DNA of 64,000 nucleotides from Natronospira bacteriovora (GTDB lineage Bacteria; Pseudomonadota; Gammaproteobacteria; Natronospirales; Natronospiraceae): assembly GCF_030848495.1 (NCBI RefSeq), contig NZ_JAVDDT010000006.1, forward strand, positions 1 to 64,000, given 5' to 3'. Of this stretch, positions 15,877 through 23,507 are shown piece after piece. A program made the position numbers and the translations under genes. Positions within the stretch are counted from its first letter, which is position 1; each line of letters begins with the position of its first letter. The notes beneath the pieces are model-generated. The model had not been told where the DNA came from. It saw only the letters and a program-made list of their open reading frames with translations, and did no database searches.

Positions 15877-18221
15877 CAACGCCTCCGCATATCCCGCAGG
15901 CGCTGGCGCAGCTCTTCCTCGGTCTCGCGGGCTTCCTCACGGGCCCGTTCGCGGGTGTCACGGGTGCGCTCCTCCGCCAGCTGACGCAGCAGGCGGTCCG
16001 TGTCGAAGGAAAAGCGCGGGGCCAGGGGCGTGCCGGTCATGCGCAGGGCCAGCTCCCGCCCCTGCAGCTGGCCATCGTCGGCCCCCATGCCCGCCCCGGC
16101 CTCGCCGCGCAGGCGGGCGCCGAGACGATAGTCCATGGACAGATCCACCAGGCTCAGCCAGCCGCCGCCGCTCAGCATCAGACCCTCGGTAATCAGGGCA
16201 AAGTCCTCGCTGACCAGGCGGCCCTCTTCCACCGTGCCGCTCAGGCCCAGGGCCGAGAAGGGTGTGCGGCCGCGATCCTCGCGCACGGAACGATCCTCGC
16301 GCAGGCTGCGGGTGGCGCGGGAGAACTCGTGCGCCAGGTCAGTGCCTTCCACCGCGCCTTCATCAAAGGCCAGGCGCATGTTGCCGTTCAGGGTGGGGCG
16401 CAGCTCGCCCACGGTACGGCCACGGCCGCTGAGCTCCATGTGGACATTGGCCAGGCCACTGAGCTGCTCGATGTTGAACAGATCCCCCAGCAGGCCGGCA
16501 ATGCGCACGTCGCTGAGACGCTCGGTGAAACGAATCACGGGTTCATCCCCGCTGGCATCCACGAGCAGCTCACCGCTCTGGCGCCCGCCATAAAGGCGCG
16601 CATCAATGGGTGCCAGGCGCAGGCGGTCATCGGCGATGCGCACCCCGGCTTCCACCGATTCCAGATTCATGCCGGCCAGCTGCAGGCGGTCAATGCGCAG
16701 GCGCCCGTCCACGTCCTGGCCACGGATGGCGTCCACGGGAATCTCGATGGCATCCAGATCCAGGGGCTCCCCCTCCACCACCGGGGCGTCCTCGTCCGGC
16801 GCGGTGTAGCGATCCAGGTCGATGGCATCCAGACCCAGATCGAAACGCAGCGCCAGCGGTTCCAGGCTGGGCAGGCGCAGCTGCCCGGTGATGCGGCTGT
16901 CATCCAGGACGATGTCCATGTCTTCCAGGCTCAGGGACTCACCCTGCATGCCGAAGGCGGCGGTCAGGGAAAAGCGGGTAAGGACATCCGGATCCCGGGT
17001 TTCGGGCAGGAACTCATCGGCCAGACCGATGGCTTCCAGCAGCGCCCGGGGGGAAAATTCGGACAGCCGCAAGGTGGACTGGATGCGCTGCTCCTCGCTG
17101 CCCAGGGCCGTAATGCGGGTGGGAAACTCGACCCGACCATGGCCGAAATTCAGCCAGCCATCACCCAGCACCAGCTCTTCACTGCCCAGGTCCAGCTGCC
17201 CGGCCAGGCGCCAGGACAGCTCCCCGAGCCCTTGCAGGCGCAGGCCTTCGGGGGCGGCATCGTCCAGGAAGGGCGCCAGTGCCGTGGCCGGAAACTCGCC
17301 GGAGGCCAGACGGAAATCCACCGCCGGCGCCTCGGACAGGCGCGCCACCACTACTTCACCGCCGAAGGGCATGTCGCCCAGGCGACCCACAAGACCCTCA
17401 AGGGCCAGGCCATCCGCATCCATGTCCATCACCAGGCTGTCCCAGCCCAGGCGCATGGCCAGGGGCGAGTCCGGCAAATCCTCGCCTTCCAGGTCCAGGC
17501 GGAAGGCCATGTCATTCAGGTAAATGCGATTCTCGTCATTGAGCACGGCCAGCAGCAGACCCTCGCCCTCAAAGCGGCCGCTCATGGCCGGCTCATTGAG
17601 GCGAAAATCCAGGCCGGTGTCGAAATTGAGGGGATCACCCCAGCGAATCTCCCCCAGGCGCAGGGCCCAGTTGCTCGCCTCCGCCTGCAGGCCGGTGGTC
17701 TCATCCCGCCAGCTCAGGGCGGCATTCGACAGCCGCAAGCCGCCAACGGTGATGGCCTCCAGCGCCGCCAGATCCAGCTCACCCTCCTCCACCGGCGGTG
17801 CCTCGGCCGGCTCATCCACCTCGACAATCAGGTCTTCCCAGTTGCCCACCCCATCGGCATTCACCGCCAGATGCAGCTGCAAGCCATCCACCCGAATCTC
17901 GGCCACCTCCAGGCGACCCCGAATCAGGGGAATCAGGCGCAGGCGAACATCGGCCGCGTCCAGGCGGAAGAAATCCCCCTCGAACCCTTCCGCATTGCCC
18001 AGCACCACCCGGCCCGTTTCCACCCCCAGCCAGGGGAAGACCGACAGGGAAAGATCCTCCTCAATGCGAAGCTCGCGCCCGGTGGCATCGCGCACCGCCT
18101 GCTCGATGTCCTCGCGATAATCATTGGGATCGAACAGCAGACTGACCGCCACCACGGCGATGGCCAGCAGCGCCAGAAGAGCTGCAAGGAGAATACCGAG
18201 AACGATGGCTAGCTTGCGCAT
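15876..18221 (-). CDS. AsmA family inner-membrane protein
   Basis: 781 aa. One N-terminal membrane helix (LAIVLGILLAALLALLAIAV, residues about 4-23) then FDPNDYREDIEQAVRDATGRELRI, the AsmA N-terminal signature, and a long periplasmic beta-rich domain ending in the AsmA C-terminal region (GTDLAHEFSR, VEEGRLVSEDFALITEGLMLSGGGWLSLVDLSMDYRL split over about 640-720). The family has a bridge-like, VPS13-type fold proposed to move phospholipid to the outer membrane. ATG 18221 follows AAGGAAG at a good distance; the earlier in-frame ATG 18260 has no such site. It is translationally coupled to mutY. Confidence 0.9.
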   Translation of the reverse strand: MRKLAIVLGILLAALLALLAIAVVAVSLLFDPNDYREDIEQAVRDATGRELRIEEDLSLSVFPWLGVETGRVVLGNAEGFEGDFFRLDAADVRLRLIPLIRGRLEVAEIRVDGLQLHLAVNADGVGNWEDLIVEVDEPAEAPPVEEGELDLAALEAITVGGLRLSNAALSWRDETTGLQAEASNWALRLGEIRWGDPLNFDTGLDFRLNEPAMSGRFEGEGLLLAVLNDENRIYLNDMAFRLDLEGEDLPDSPLAMRLGWDSLVMDMDADGLALEGLVGRLGDMPFGGEVVVARLSEAPAVDFRLASGEFPATALAPFLDDAAPEGLRLQGLGELSWRLAGQLDLGSEELVLGDGWLNFGHGRVEFPTRITALGSEEQRIQSTLRLSEFSPRALLEAIGLADEFLPETRDPDVLTRFSLTAAFGMQGESLSLEDMDIVLDDSRITGQLRLPSLEPLALRFDLGLDAIDLDRYTAPDEDAPVVEGEPLDLDAIEIPVDAIRGQDVDGRLRIDRLQLAGMNLESVEAGVRIADDRLRLAPIDARLYGGRQSGELLVDASGDEPVIRFTERLSDVRIAGLLGDLFNIEQLSGLANVHMELSGRGRTVGELRPTLNGNMRLAFDEGAVEGTDLAHEFSRATRSLREDRSVREDRGRTPFSALGLSGTVEEGRLVSEDFALITEGLMLSGGGWLSLVDLSMDYRLGARLRGEAGAGMGADDGQLQGRELALRMTGTPLAPRFSFDTDRLLRQLAEERTRDTRERAREEARETEEELRQRLRDMRRR

Positions 18222-18293
18222 GGTGAAGGCTTCCTTGGCCCGGGGGTTGGAAGCATCCATTCTAGCGTTTGGAGGCGATGGGGTGTGAGGGGG

Positions 18294-18570
18294 AGTTCTG
18301 AGTTCTGAGTTCTGAGTTCTGAGTTCTGAGTTCTGAGTTCTGAGTGGGGGAGTGGGGGTTGTGGGCGTGAGTGTAGTGGTGATCGGGGTTTTGGGAACGA
18401 GTGAGGCGTAAGGCGTGAGGGAAGGGCCGAAGCCTTTGGCTTCCGCGCTTTGCGCGTGTCAGGCCGGCCTGCGGCCGGCCGTTGGGCTCCACAGGCGCCC
18501 GGTTTTTACCTCACGCCTTACGCCTTACGCCTCACTCGTTACTCCTCACGCCTTACGCCTCACTCGCACC
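18294..18570. repeat. Composite inverted heptamer element E5
   Basis: Fills the 369-base gap between asmA and the tRNA. TGAGTTC array (18294-18345), GTGGGGGTTGTGGGCGTGAG arm, GGCGTAA/GGCGTGA units (18401-18420), hairpin row (18425-18502), then inverted CCTTACG/CCTCACT arrays (18508-18570) in two blocks separated by TCGTTACTC. There is no right TGAGTGC-type array; the element ends about 20 bases from the tRNA 3' end. Confidence 0.85.
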
Positions 18571-18590
18571 AGCGCAGCCGGGAAAAAAAC

Positions 18591-18664
18591 TGGAGCGGGT
18601 GATGGGAATCGAACCCACGTTCTCAGCTTGGGAAGCTGATGTTCTACCATTGAACTACACCCGC
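18591..18664 (-). tRNA. tRNA-Gly (anticodon CCC)
   Basis: The minus strand gives a 74-nt cloverleaf starting GCGGGTGTAGTTCAATGG and ending CACCCGCTCCA with encoded CCA. The acceptor stem GCGGGTG/CACCCGC is perfect. The anticodon arm is TCAGC-TTCCCAA-GCTGA with CCC at positions 34-36, reading GGG. The T arm has GGTTCGATTCC. A T-run follows the CCA. The gene sits between element E5 and the heptamer array at 18705. Confidence 0.96.
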
Positions 18665-18704
18665 GTCGGGGCCAATTCTAACCGGCAGGTGGGTTGGTGG
18701 GAAG

Positions 18705-18772
18705 GAGTTCTGAGTTCTGAGTTCTGAGTTCTGAGTTCTGAGTTCTGAGTGCTGAGTGCTGAGTGCTGAGTG
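18705..18772 (+). repeat. Heptamer array upstream of S23 gene 1
   Basis: About 9.7 units, TGAGTTC first and TGAGTGC last, the same two-block order as at 9251. Faces the inverted array at 19190-19221 across the S23 gene. Confidence 0.95.
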
Positions 18773-18816
18773 GGGTAGCTTTGGAGTTTGGGGGGCTTAC
18801 GGGGGAGCGTCGGGGG

Positions 18817-19176
18817 GTGCGGCGGTTTGAGGATCTGGTTGCTTGGCAGAAGGCTCGTGCGTTGACTCGGGCGATTTATCAGCACACCAGTCGAGGGCAA
18901 TTCGAGCGTGATCTTGGGCTGTGCGGCCAGATTCAGCGCGCGGCCGTTTCTGTCATGTCGAATCTGGCGGAAGGATTTGAGCGCGGATCGAGCCGCGATT
19001 TCCATCGTTTCCTCGTTATCGCAAAAGCTTCTTGCGCGGAACTCCGTTCGCAGCTCTACGTGGCGCTGGACAACGGCTACCTGACACAGTCGGAGTTTGA
19101 GGCGCTCAGCAAGATGAGCCTGGAAGTCTCAAAAGTCATAGGCGGCCTGCGAGCAGCCGTCTCCCGTCAAAGATAA
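18817..19176 (+). CDS. S23/Avd-like four-helix-bundle protein 1
   Basis: 119 aa. Matches the '23S rRNA intervening-sequence protein / four helix bundle' family: [69 protein letters not shown], and a closing helix. The fold is that of Avd, the accessory protein of diversity-generating retroelements; these stand-alone relatives have no known function and are not inside rRNA here. GTG 18817 is chosen: GGGGGAG lies about 10 bases upstream and homologs start at this point; an upstream start would translate the heptamer array. Both sides are inverted heptamer arrays. Confidence 0.88.
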   Translation: MRRFEDLVAWQKARALTRAIYQHTSRGQFERDLGLCGQIQRAAVSVMSNLAEGFERGSSRDFHRFLVIAKASCAELRSQLYVALDNGYLTQSEFEALSKMSLEVSKVIGGLRAAVSRQR

Positions 19177-19189
19177 ACCCAGCGCCCGG

Positions 19190-19221
19190 AACTCAGCACT
19201 CAGCACTCAGAACTCAGCACT
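19190..19221 (-). repeat. Heptamer array downstream of S23 gene 1
   Basis: About 4.5 units of GAACTCA/GCACTCA, inverse to the array at 18705. It overlaps the 3' end of the next gene and gives it the residues VLSSEC and the TGA stop at 19200. Confidence 0.95.
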
Positions 19222-20453
19222 TCCCCATACAACCCCACCAACTTCGGCCCTTCCGTCTCCCACGACAGCCAGCGCCCATTGCGCCGGGCCGAGGCCGCGA
19301 AACGCGCCCTGAGCTCGGCATCGTCGCGCAGGCGAATCATGGCATCACGCACGGCGGTCGGGTCGGCGGGGTCCACCAGGAGGCCGAAGTCGGCTTCGGT
19401 GACGATCTTGCGGATTTCGGGGAAATCGCTGGCAATGACCGGCAGGCCGGCCATGCCGTATTCGAAGATCTTGTTGGAGTCGGTGGTGTAATGGTTCAGG
19501 CCGGCGTTTTCCAGCAGCTGCAGGCCCACATCCGCGGAGGCCGTCCACTCCGCCAGTTCCTGCCAGGGCACGGCGTCGAGGAAATGCACCCGCTCGCTCA
19601 CGCCCAGGGCCCGGGCACGTTCACGCAGGGTCTCGCGCAGGATGCCGGGGCCGAGGAAGGCGAAATGCGCCTCCTCCACCTCCGGGACCCGGTCGATGAT
19701 CATCTCCAGGCCACGTCGGGGCTGCAGCCCGCCCTGGTAGAGAAACAGCACCGCCTCGTCCGGAATGGCCACGGCCTCGCGCAGGCGGCGACCGGCCTTC
19801 ACTTCCCGGTACAGGGGGCGGTTCTGGATCACCACCGGCTCGGGGATGTCATGCACGCGGGCGAAGTGCTCGGCGCGCAGGCGGGTGGTGGTGATCATCT
19901 TTGCCACGCGGCGGGCGAAGTAACGCTCGAAGCGGCCCACCACCGGCCCCATGCGGCCAAAACCGGTGCGGTCGGTGGTGATCTCGTGGGCATCGTAGAT
20001 GACCGGCCGGCCGCGGGCGGAGCAATACACCCAGGGCAGGGCCTGGATGTCATGGGCGTGATAGACATCGGCGCGCAGGGAACGGATGGCGCGGGTAAAG
20101 CGCAAAAAGCCCGGCAGCACGCGCACGGCGCGCAAAAGAATGGCCACCGGGCCGGGGCGGTTCTTGTGCAGGGCCCAGGGCTCGGGCCGGCGAATGGTGA
20201 GCACGTCGAAGCCTTCCGGATGACGATGGCGCCCGATTTCTTCCGGATCCCAGCTCGCCGCCACCACCGTGACCCGGGCACCGCGGCGGGCAAGCTCCGC
20301 CGCCGAGCGCACCACGCGGGCATCGTGACGCAGGCTGCCCCAGACCGCCATCACCACATCGCGCCCCGCCAATCGCTCACCCCCGGCCGATTGCTCACCC
20401 CCGGCCGATTGCTCACCCAAGGGGCGCGCGCCCTGATTTTCCCCACTGCTCAT
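19200..20453 (-). CDS. GT4-family glycosyltransferase
   Basis: 417 aa GT-B enzyme. N-domain: MAVWGSLRHDARVVRSAAELARRGARVTVV, DVYHAHDIQALPW; C-domain: AVLFLYQGGLQPRRGLEMII, FAFLGPG, and NHYTTDSNKIFEYGMAGLPVIASDFPEI with the nucleotide-sugar-binding Glu. It is a close relative of the gene at 20537. The first 33 residues include a degenerate EQSAGG repeat encoded by 18-bp direct repeats (20375-20420), so translation may really begin near residue 34-35 (about 20351). The C-terminal VLSSEC and stop come from a heptamer array. Donor and acceptor unknown. Confidence 0.82.
   Translation of the reverse strand: MSSGENQGARPLGEQSAGGEQSAGGERLAGRDVVMAVWGSLRHDARVVRSAAELARRGARVTVVAASWDPEEIGRHRHPEGFDVLTIRRPEPWALHKNRPGPVAILLRAVRVLPGFLRFTRAIRSLRADVYHAHDIQALPWVYCSARGRPVIYDAHEITTDRTGFGRMGPVVGRFERYFARRVAKMITTTRLRAEHFARVHDIPEPVVIQNRPLYREVKAGRRLREAVAIPDEAVLFLYQGGLQPRRGLEMIIDRVPEVEEAHFAFLGPGILRETLRERARALGVSERVHFLDAVPWQELAEWTASADVGLQLLENAGLNHYTTDSNKIFEYGMAGLPVIASDFPEIRKIVTEADFGLLVDPADPTAVRDAMIRLRDDAELRARFAASARRNGRWLSWETEGPKLVGLYGEVLSSEC
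20375..20420. repeat. 18-bp direct repeat in glycosyltransferase 5' end
   Basis: Two and a half copies of GCTCACCCCCGGCCGATT at 20375, 20393 and 20411, in frame with the gene (six codons per unit), coding EQSAGG. Copy number changes would keep the reading frame. Confidence 0.85.
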
Positions 20454-20536
20454 GCCTGCTCCCGACGAGGATGAAAAACCGGCAGCAGTTTAGCAGGCTC
20501 CGGCGGCCCTGCCCCGCCAGCGCCCACAGCCCGGCT

Positions 20537-21793
20537 CTAGAGCAACCGTGCCAGCTGGCCGACGTAATCGTCCTCCACCGCCTCCCAGGTCAGCGAAGGG
20601 GCCGCCGCCCGGGCATTGGCCGCCAGTCGCCGGCGCAGCCCGGCATCACTGGCCAGATGCGACAGGGCCCCGGCAATGGCGTCCACGTCATGGGGGTTCA
20701 CCAGCAAACCGAAGTCGTGCCGGCGCACGTAACGACGGATCTCGGGAAAATCACTGGCAATCACCGGCAGGCCCGAGAGGGCGTATTCGAACAGCTTGTT
20801 GGAATCGGTGCTGTAATGGTTGAAGCAGGTATTGCGCAAAAGCTGCAGGCCAATGTCCGCCGAGGCGGTGTAGGCGGCCAGCTCCTCCAGCGGCACCGCC
20901 CCGGGAAAATGCACCCGCCTGGCCACGCCCAGCTCATCGGCCAGCGCGGCCAATGAGGCCTGCTGGGCGCCGCCGCCCATGAAGACCAGTTCCACCCCCG
21001 GCACCCGGGCCACGGCCCGCACCATGTTGTGCAGTCCCCGCCCTTCCTGCAGCCCGCCCTGGTAGAGGGCAATCACCGCCTCCGGCCCCAGCCCCAGCTG
21101 CTCGCGCAGGCGATCACCCGCCTCCGCCACCACCCGGCGCGGGAAGTTCGCGAACACCAGCGGCGCGTCTTTCAGGCCATAGACCCGGCGAAAGTGACGG
21201 GCCCGCATGGCCGTGGTTGTGATGGTGAGATCACAGCGGGGCATCACGCAGCCCTCGATCACCCGGATCAGACCACGCAGTTTCTGGTAATAGCCTTCCC
21301 GGTCCAGGTTCACTTCATGGGCGTCATACACCAGGCGCGCGCCACACAGGCGCGCCCCCAGCCAACCCGTCAACAGGGTGTTCACATTGTGCGCCAGCAC
21401 GATATCCGGCCGCGCCCGACGCAGCAGCGGCAGCATGCGCAGCAGAATCATGAAGCGGCGCAGCAGCACCATCATCAGGCGCGAACGCCCGGGCCGGTAT
21501 GGCGCCGGGGCCGAACCACCCTGGCCCGCCCCGGCCCGGCGCTTCTCCTGCCGCCGACGCCGCCAGCGCCCCAGCCAGCCCTGGCGGGTACGCCGAATCT
21601 CGAAGCCATCCGGATGCCGCTCGTAAAGCGCGCTCTCCCCCGGCATCCCCGCACTCACCACCGTCACCCGCCAGCCGGCCCGCACCAGCGAGGCCGCCTG
21701 CTTCACCACCCGCGGATTGCGCAGCACACTGGTACGCACCAGCATGCAGACATGCCCCTGCTTGTTCCGGTCATCGCCGACCTTGCTCATCAT
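20537..21793 (-). CDS. GT4-family glycosyltransferase
   Basis: 418 aa GT-B enzyme: VCMLVRTSVLRNPRVVKQAASLVRAGW at the N-terminus, DIVLAHNVNTLLTGWLGARL, VIALYQGGLQEGRGLHNMV, VFMGGG, and FNHYSTDSNKLFEYALSGLPVIASDFPEIRRYV with the family Glu. It shares this last block with the gene at 19200, so the two are likely paralogs acting on the same glycan. ATG 21793 follows CGGAG; the frame upstream belongs to the preceding gene. The insert rich in Ala/Gly/Pro near residues 65-85 varies from the paralog. Confidence 0.85.
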   Translation of the reverse strand: MMSKVGDDRNKQGHVCMLVRTSVLRNPRVVKQAASLVRAGWRVTVVSAGMPGESALYERHPDGFEIRRTRQGWLGRWRRRRQEKRRAGAGQGGSAPAPYRPGRSRLMMVLLRRFMILLRMLPLLRRARPDIVLAHNVNTLLTGWLGARLCGARLVYDAHEVNLDREGYYQKLRGLIRVIEGCVMPRCDLTITTTAMRARHFRRVYGLKDAPLVFANFPRRVVAEAGDRLREQLGLGPEAVIALYQGGLQEGRGLHNMVRAVARVPGVELVFMGGGAQQASLAALADELGVARRVHFPGAVPLEELAAYTASADIGLQLLRNTCFNHYSTDSNKLFEYALSGLPVIASDFPEIRRYVRRHDFGLLVNPHDVDAIAGALSHLASDAGLRRRLAANARAAAPSLTWEAVEDDYVGQLARLL

Positions 21794-21806
21794 GCGTCTC
21801 CGAGGG

Positions 21807-22376
21807 TCAGGTCTGATCATCCAGCAAGGCTTTACATTCCGCCCCGGGGGCAAGGCCCGCACTGGCGGGCACGGCAAGGGCATTCCGATAACGCCAGGCG
21901 AGATAGCGTTTCTTGCGCAGGCGATAGGACTCCCCGTCCCCGGACGATTCGGCGTTGGCCAGGTCAGGCAGGTACTCCACCAGCCAGCCCAGGCGTGAAT
22001 ACCAGGCGAAATCCGCCACATCCGTCACCAACACGGGCACACAATCCGGCACCGAAGCCAGCACCTTACGAAAGCCCGCACAGGCCCTGTGCAGCTCCTC
22101 ACGCGCCATGCCTTCCGCCCAGATGAGCAGCACCCCGGCATCGACGGCGGCGTTGCCATGCTTCAATTCGGCGCGCCAGAATTCCTCCGGGCGCGGTGGA
22201 CGATACAGACCGGTCAAGCGCAGGAGATTCCCCGCCAGCCCGCGCAGGGCAAAGTAAACACCCGCCGGGCGGGGCCGGCGCGGCAAGGCATAGGCACGGA
22301 AAGCCACCTCATCGTGCTCCTCCGCAAGCGCATCCAGAGCCAGCCGCAGGGCCAGGGTTTCATCCGTCAGCGTCAT
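21807..22376 (-). CDS. Unrecognised polysaccharide-cluster protein
   Basis: 189 aa, no family recognised. The N-terminal 70 residues are basic and Leu-rich (FALRGLAGNLLRLTGLYRPPRPEEFWRAE); the middle has alternating strand/helix, VDAGVLLIWAEGMAREELHRACAGFRKVLASVP and CVPVLVTDVADFAWYSRLGWLVEYLP, which looks like a Rossmann-type domain without a clear nucleotide loop. It overlaps the upstream glycosyltransferase stop by 4 nt (ATGA) and is followed after 13 bases by another glycosyltransferase, so it belongs to that operon. It could be a non-catalytic partner of one of them; that is inference. Confidence 0.6.
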   Translation of the reverse strand: MTLTDETLALRLALDALAEEHDEVAFRAYALPRRPRPAGVYFALRGLAGNLLRLTGLYRPPRPEEFWRAELKHGNAAVDAGVLLIWAEGMAREELHRACAGFRKVLASVPDCVPVLVTDVADFAWYSRLGWLVEYLPDLANAESSGDGESYRLRKKRYLAWRYRNALAVPASAGLAPGAECKALLDDQT

Positions 22377-23479
22377 GGTTCCTTCCCCTCCCCCGTGAGC
22401 GCCAGGATTTCCCGGGCGGCCATCCCCGCACCGTCCATGGACAGTTTGCGCGGTGACGCCGGGGTCTCACTCAAGGCAAGCAGATCGTCGACAGCCGCTC
22501 GGCGCTGATCCGGCGTTTCGCAGTCGGAAACAACGGCTCGGGAATGGGCTGCCACCATGTGCGCACGGCGCGCCTGGTCATCCACCAGCTCCCGGTTCGG
22601 CACCAGCAAGGCCGGCACGCCTGACTGCACCACTTCACAGCTGCTGTTGTAGCCCGCTGCCGCCACCAGGTAATCGAAGGCATGCAGGTAACGCAGCAAC
22701 GGGTAAAGGGAAACGGACATCACTCCCTCGGGCAGGGCAATATCACGGATCGAAATCGGCGCCCGTGCCCAGACCGGCTGTATGCCCTTGTCCAGGAAGG
22801 TGTCGATCAGGCCCAGCCCAATATCACTGACATCCTTGAGGTTGCCAGGCCCGAGGGAAAAGAGGGCATAGCGCTTCTCCGGCTCAAGCTCCAGATGTTT
22901 CCGGGCGGATTCCCGGTCAAGCAACTCCTCATCATCCAGCAAGGTCACCGGTGGCACCCGCACCTTGCGCCCGGCACCACTGTGGTTCAGTTCGGCAAAG
23001 CCATCACCCAGCTCGCCCGGCTCGATCACCAGATCAAAGAGGCCTTCGTCCACCGGCACCGGCTCCATGTCTGCCTTGTGCAGACCACGGTTGGACCACA
23101 CCATCCGCCGCACACCATGGGCACGGCAGGCGGTGAGAAAGCCCTGAAAGGGCCAGGTGCCATCAAAGACCACCGTATCCGGCTGAACCTGTTCCAGCAT
23201 GAGCCCGAAGCGAAACGCCAGCTCCTGATTCCAGGCATTGGATTCGGCCAGCGACCAGAAGGGAGAAACGAAATAATCCCCCTCAAAGCCCATGTCATGG
23301 ATCATTTCCATGGCCGAACTGAGGGAAAAGAACACCGGCCGGGCCCGATCTTTCATACGGCGGGCATAGGCCAGACAACGATTCATGTGACCCAGGCCGG
23401 AGCCATTGATGTTGAAGAAGAGGACGGTCGGCCCGGCCGCACCCTTCCGGTTCATGTCACGCTGTTCATCACTCACCAT
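22373..23479 (-). CDS. MurG/GT28-like glycosyltransferase
   Basis: 368 aa. N-terminal VLFFNINGSGLGHMNRCLAYARRM matches the Gly-rich loop of MurG-like GT-B enzymes ('GxGHxxR'), and the C-terminal AFDYLVAAAGYNSSCEVVQSGVPALLVPNRELVDDQARRA region matches the family's donor-binding 'GxxSxxE...P' element (shown in part). Start ATG 23479, alternative ATG 23455. It lies 28 bases after wecC, so it may transfer a sugar made by WecBC, but the donor is not proven. Confidence 0.75.
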   Translation of the reverse strand: MVSDEQRDMNRKGAAGPTVLFFNINGSGLGHMNRCLAYARRMKDRARPVFFSLSSAMEMIHDMGFEGDYFVSPFWSLAESNAWNQELAFRFGLMLEQVQPDTVVFDGTWPFQGFLTACRAHGVRRMVWSNRGLHKADMEPVPVDEGLFDLVIEPGELGDGFAELNHSGAGRKVRVPPVTLLDDEELLDRESARKHLELEPEKRYALFSLGPGNLKDVSDIGLGLIDTFLDKGIQPVWARAPISIRDIALPEGVMSVSLYPLLRYLHAFDYLVAAAGYNSSCEVVQSGVPALLVPNRELVDDQARRAHMVAAHSRAVVSDCETPDQRRAAVDDLLALSETPASPRKLSMDGAGMAAREILALTGEGKEP

Positions 23480-23507
23480 GATGTGCTCCAGCTTGACCCA
23501 TGCCCCG

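Noticed and set aside
18222-18590. Rho-independent terminators from the GC hairpin rows
   Set aside because: The hairpins are strong but not followed by T-runs in either direction; better described as element cores.
18817-19176. S23 gene as an rRNA intervening sequence
   Set aside because: No 23S rRNA sequence surrounds it or the second copy.
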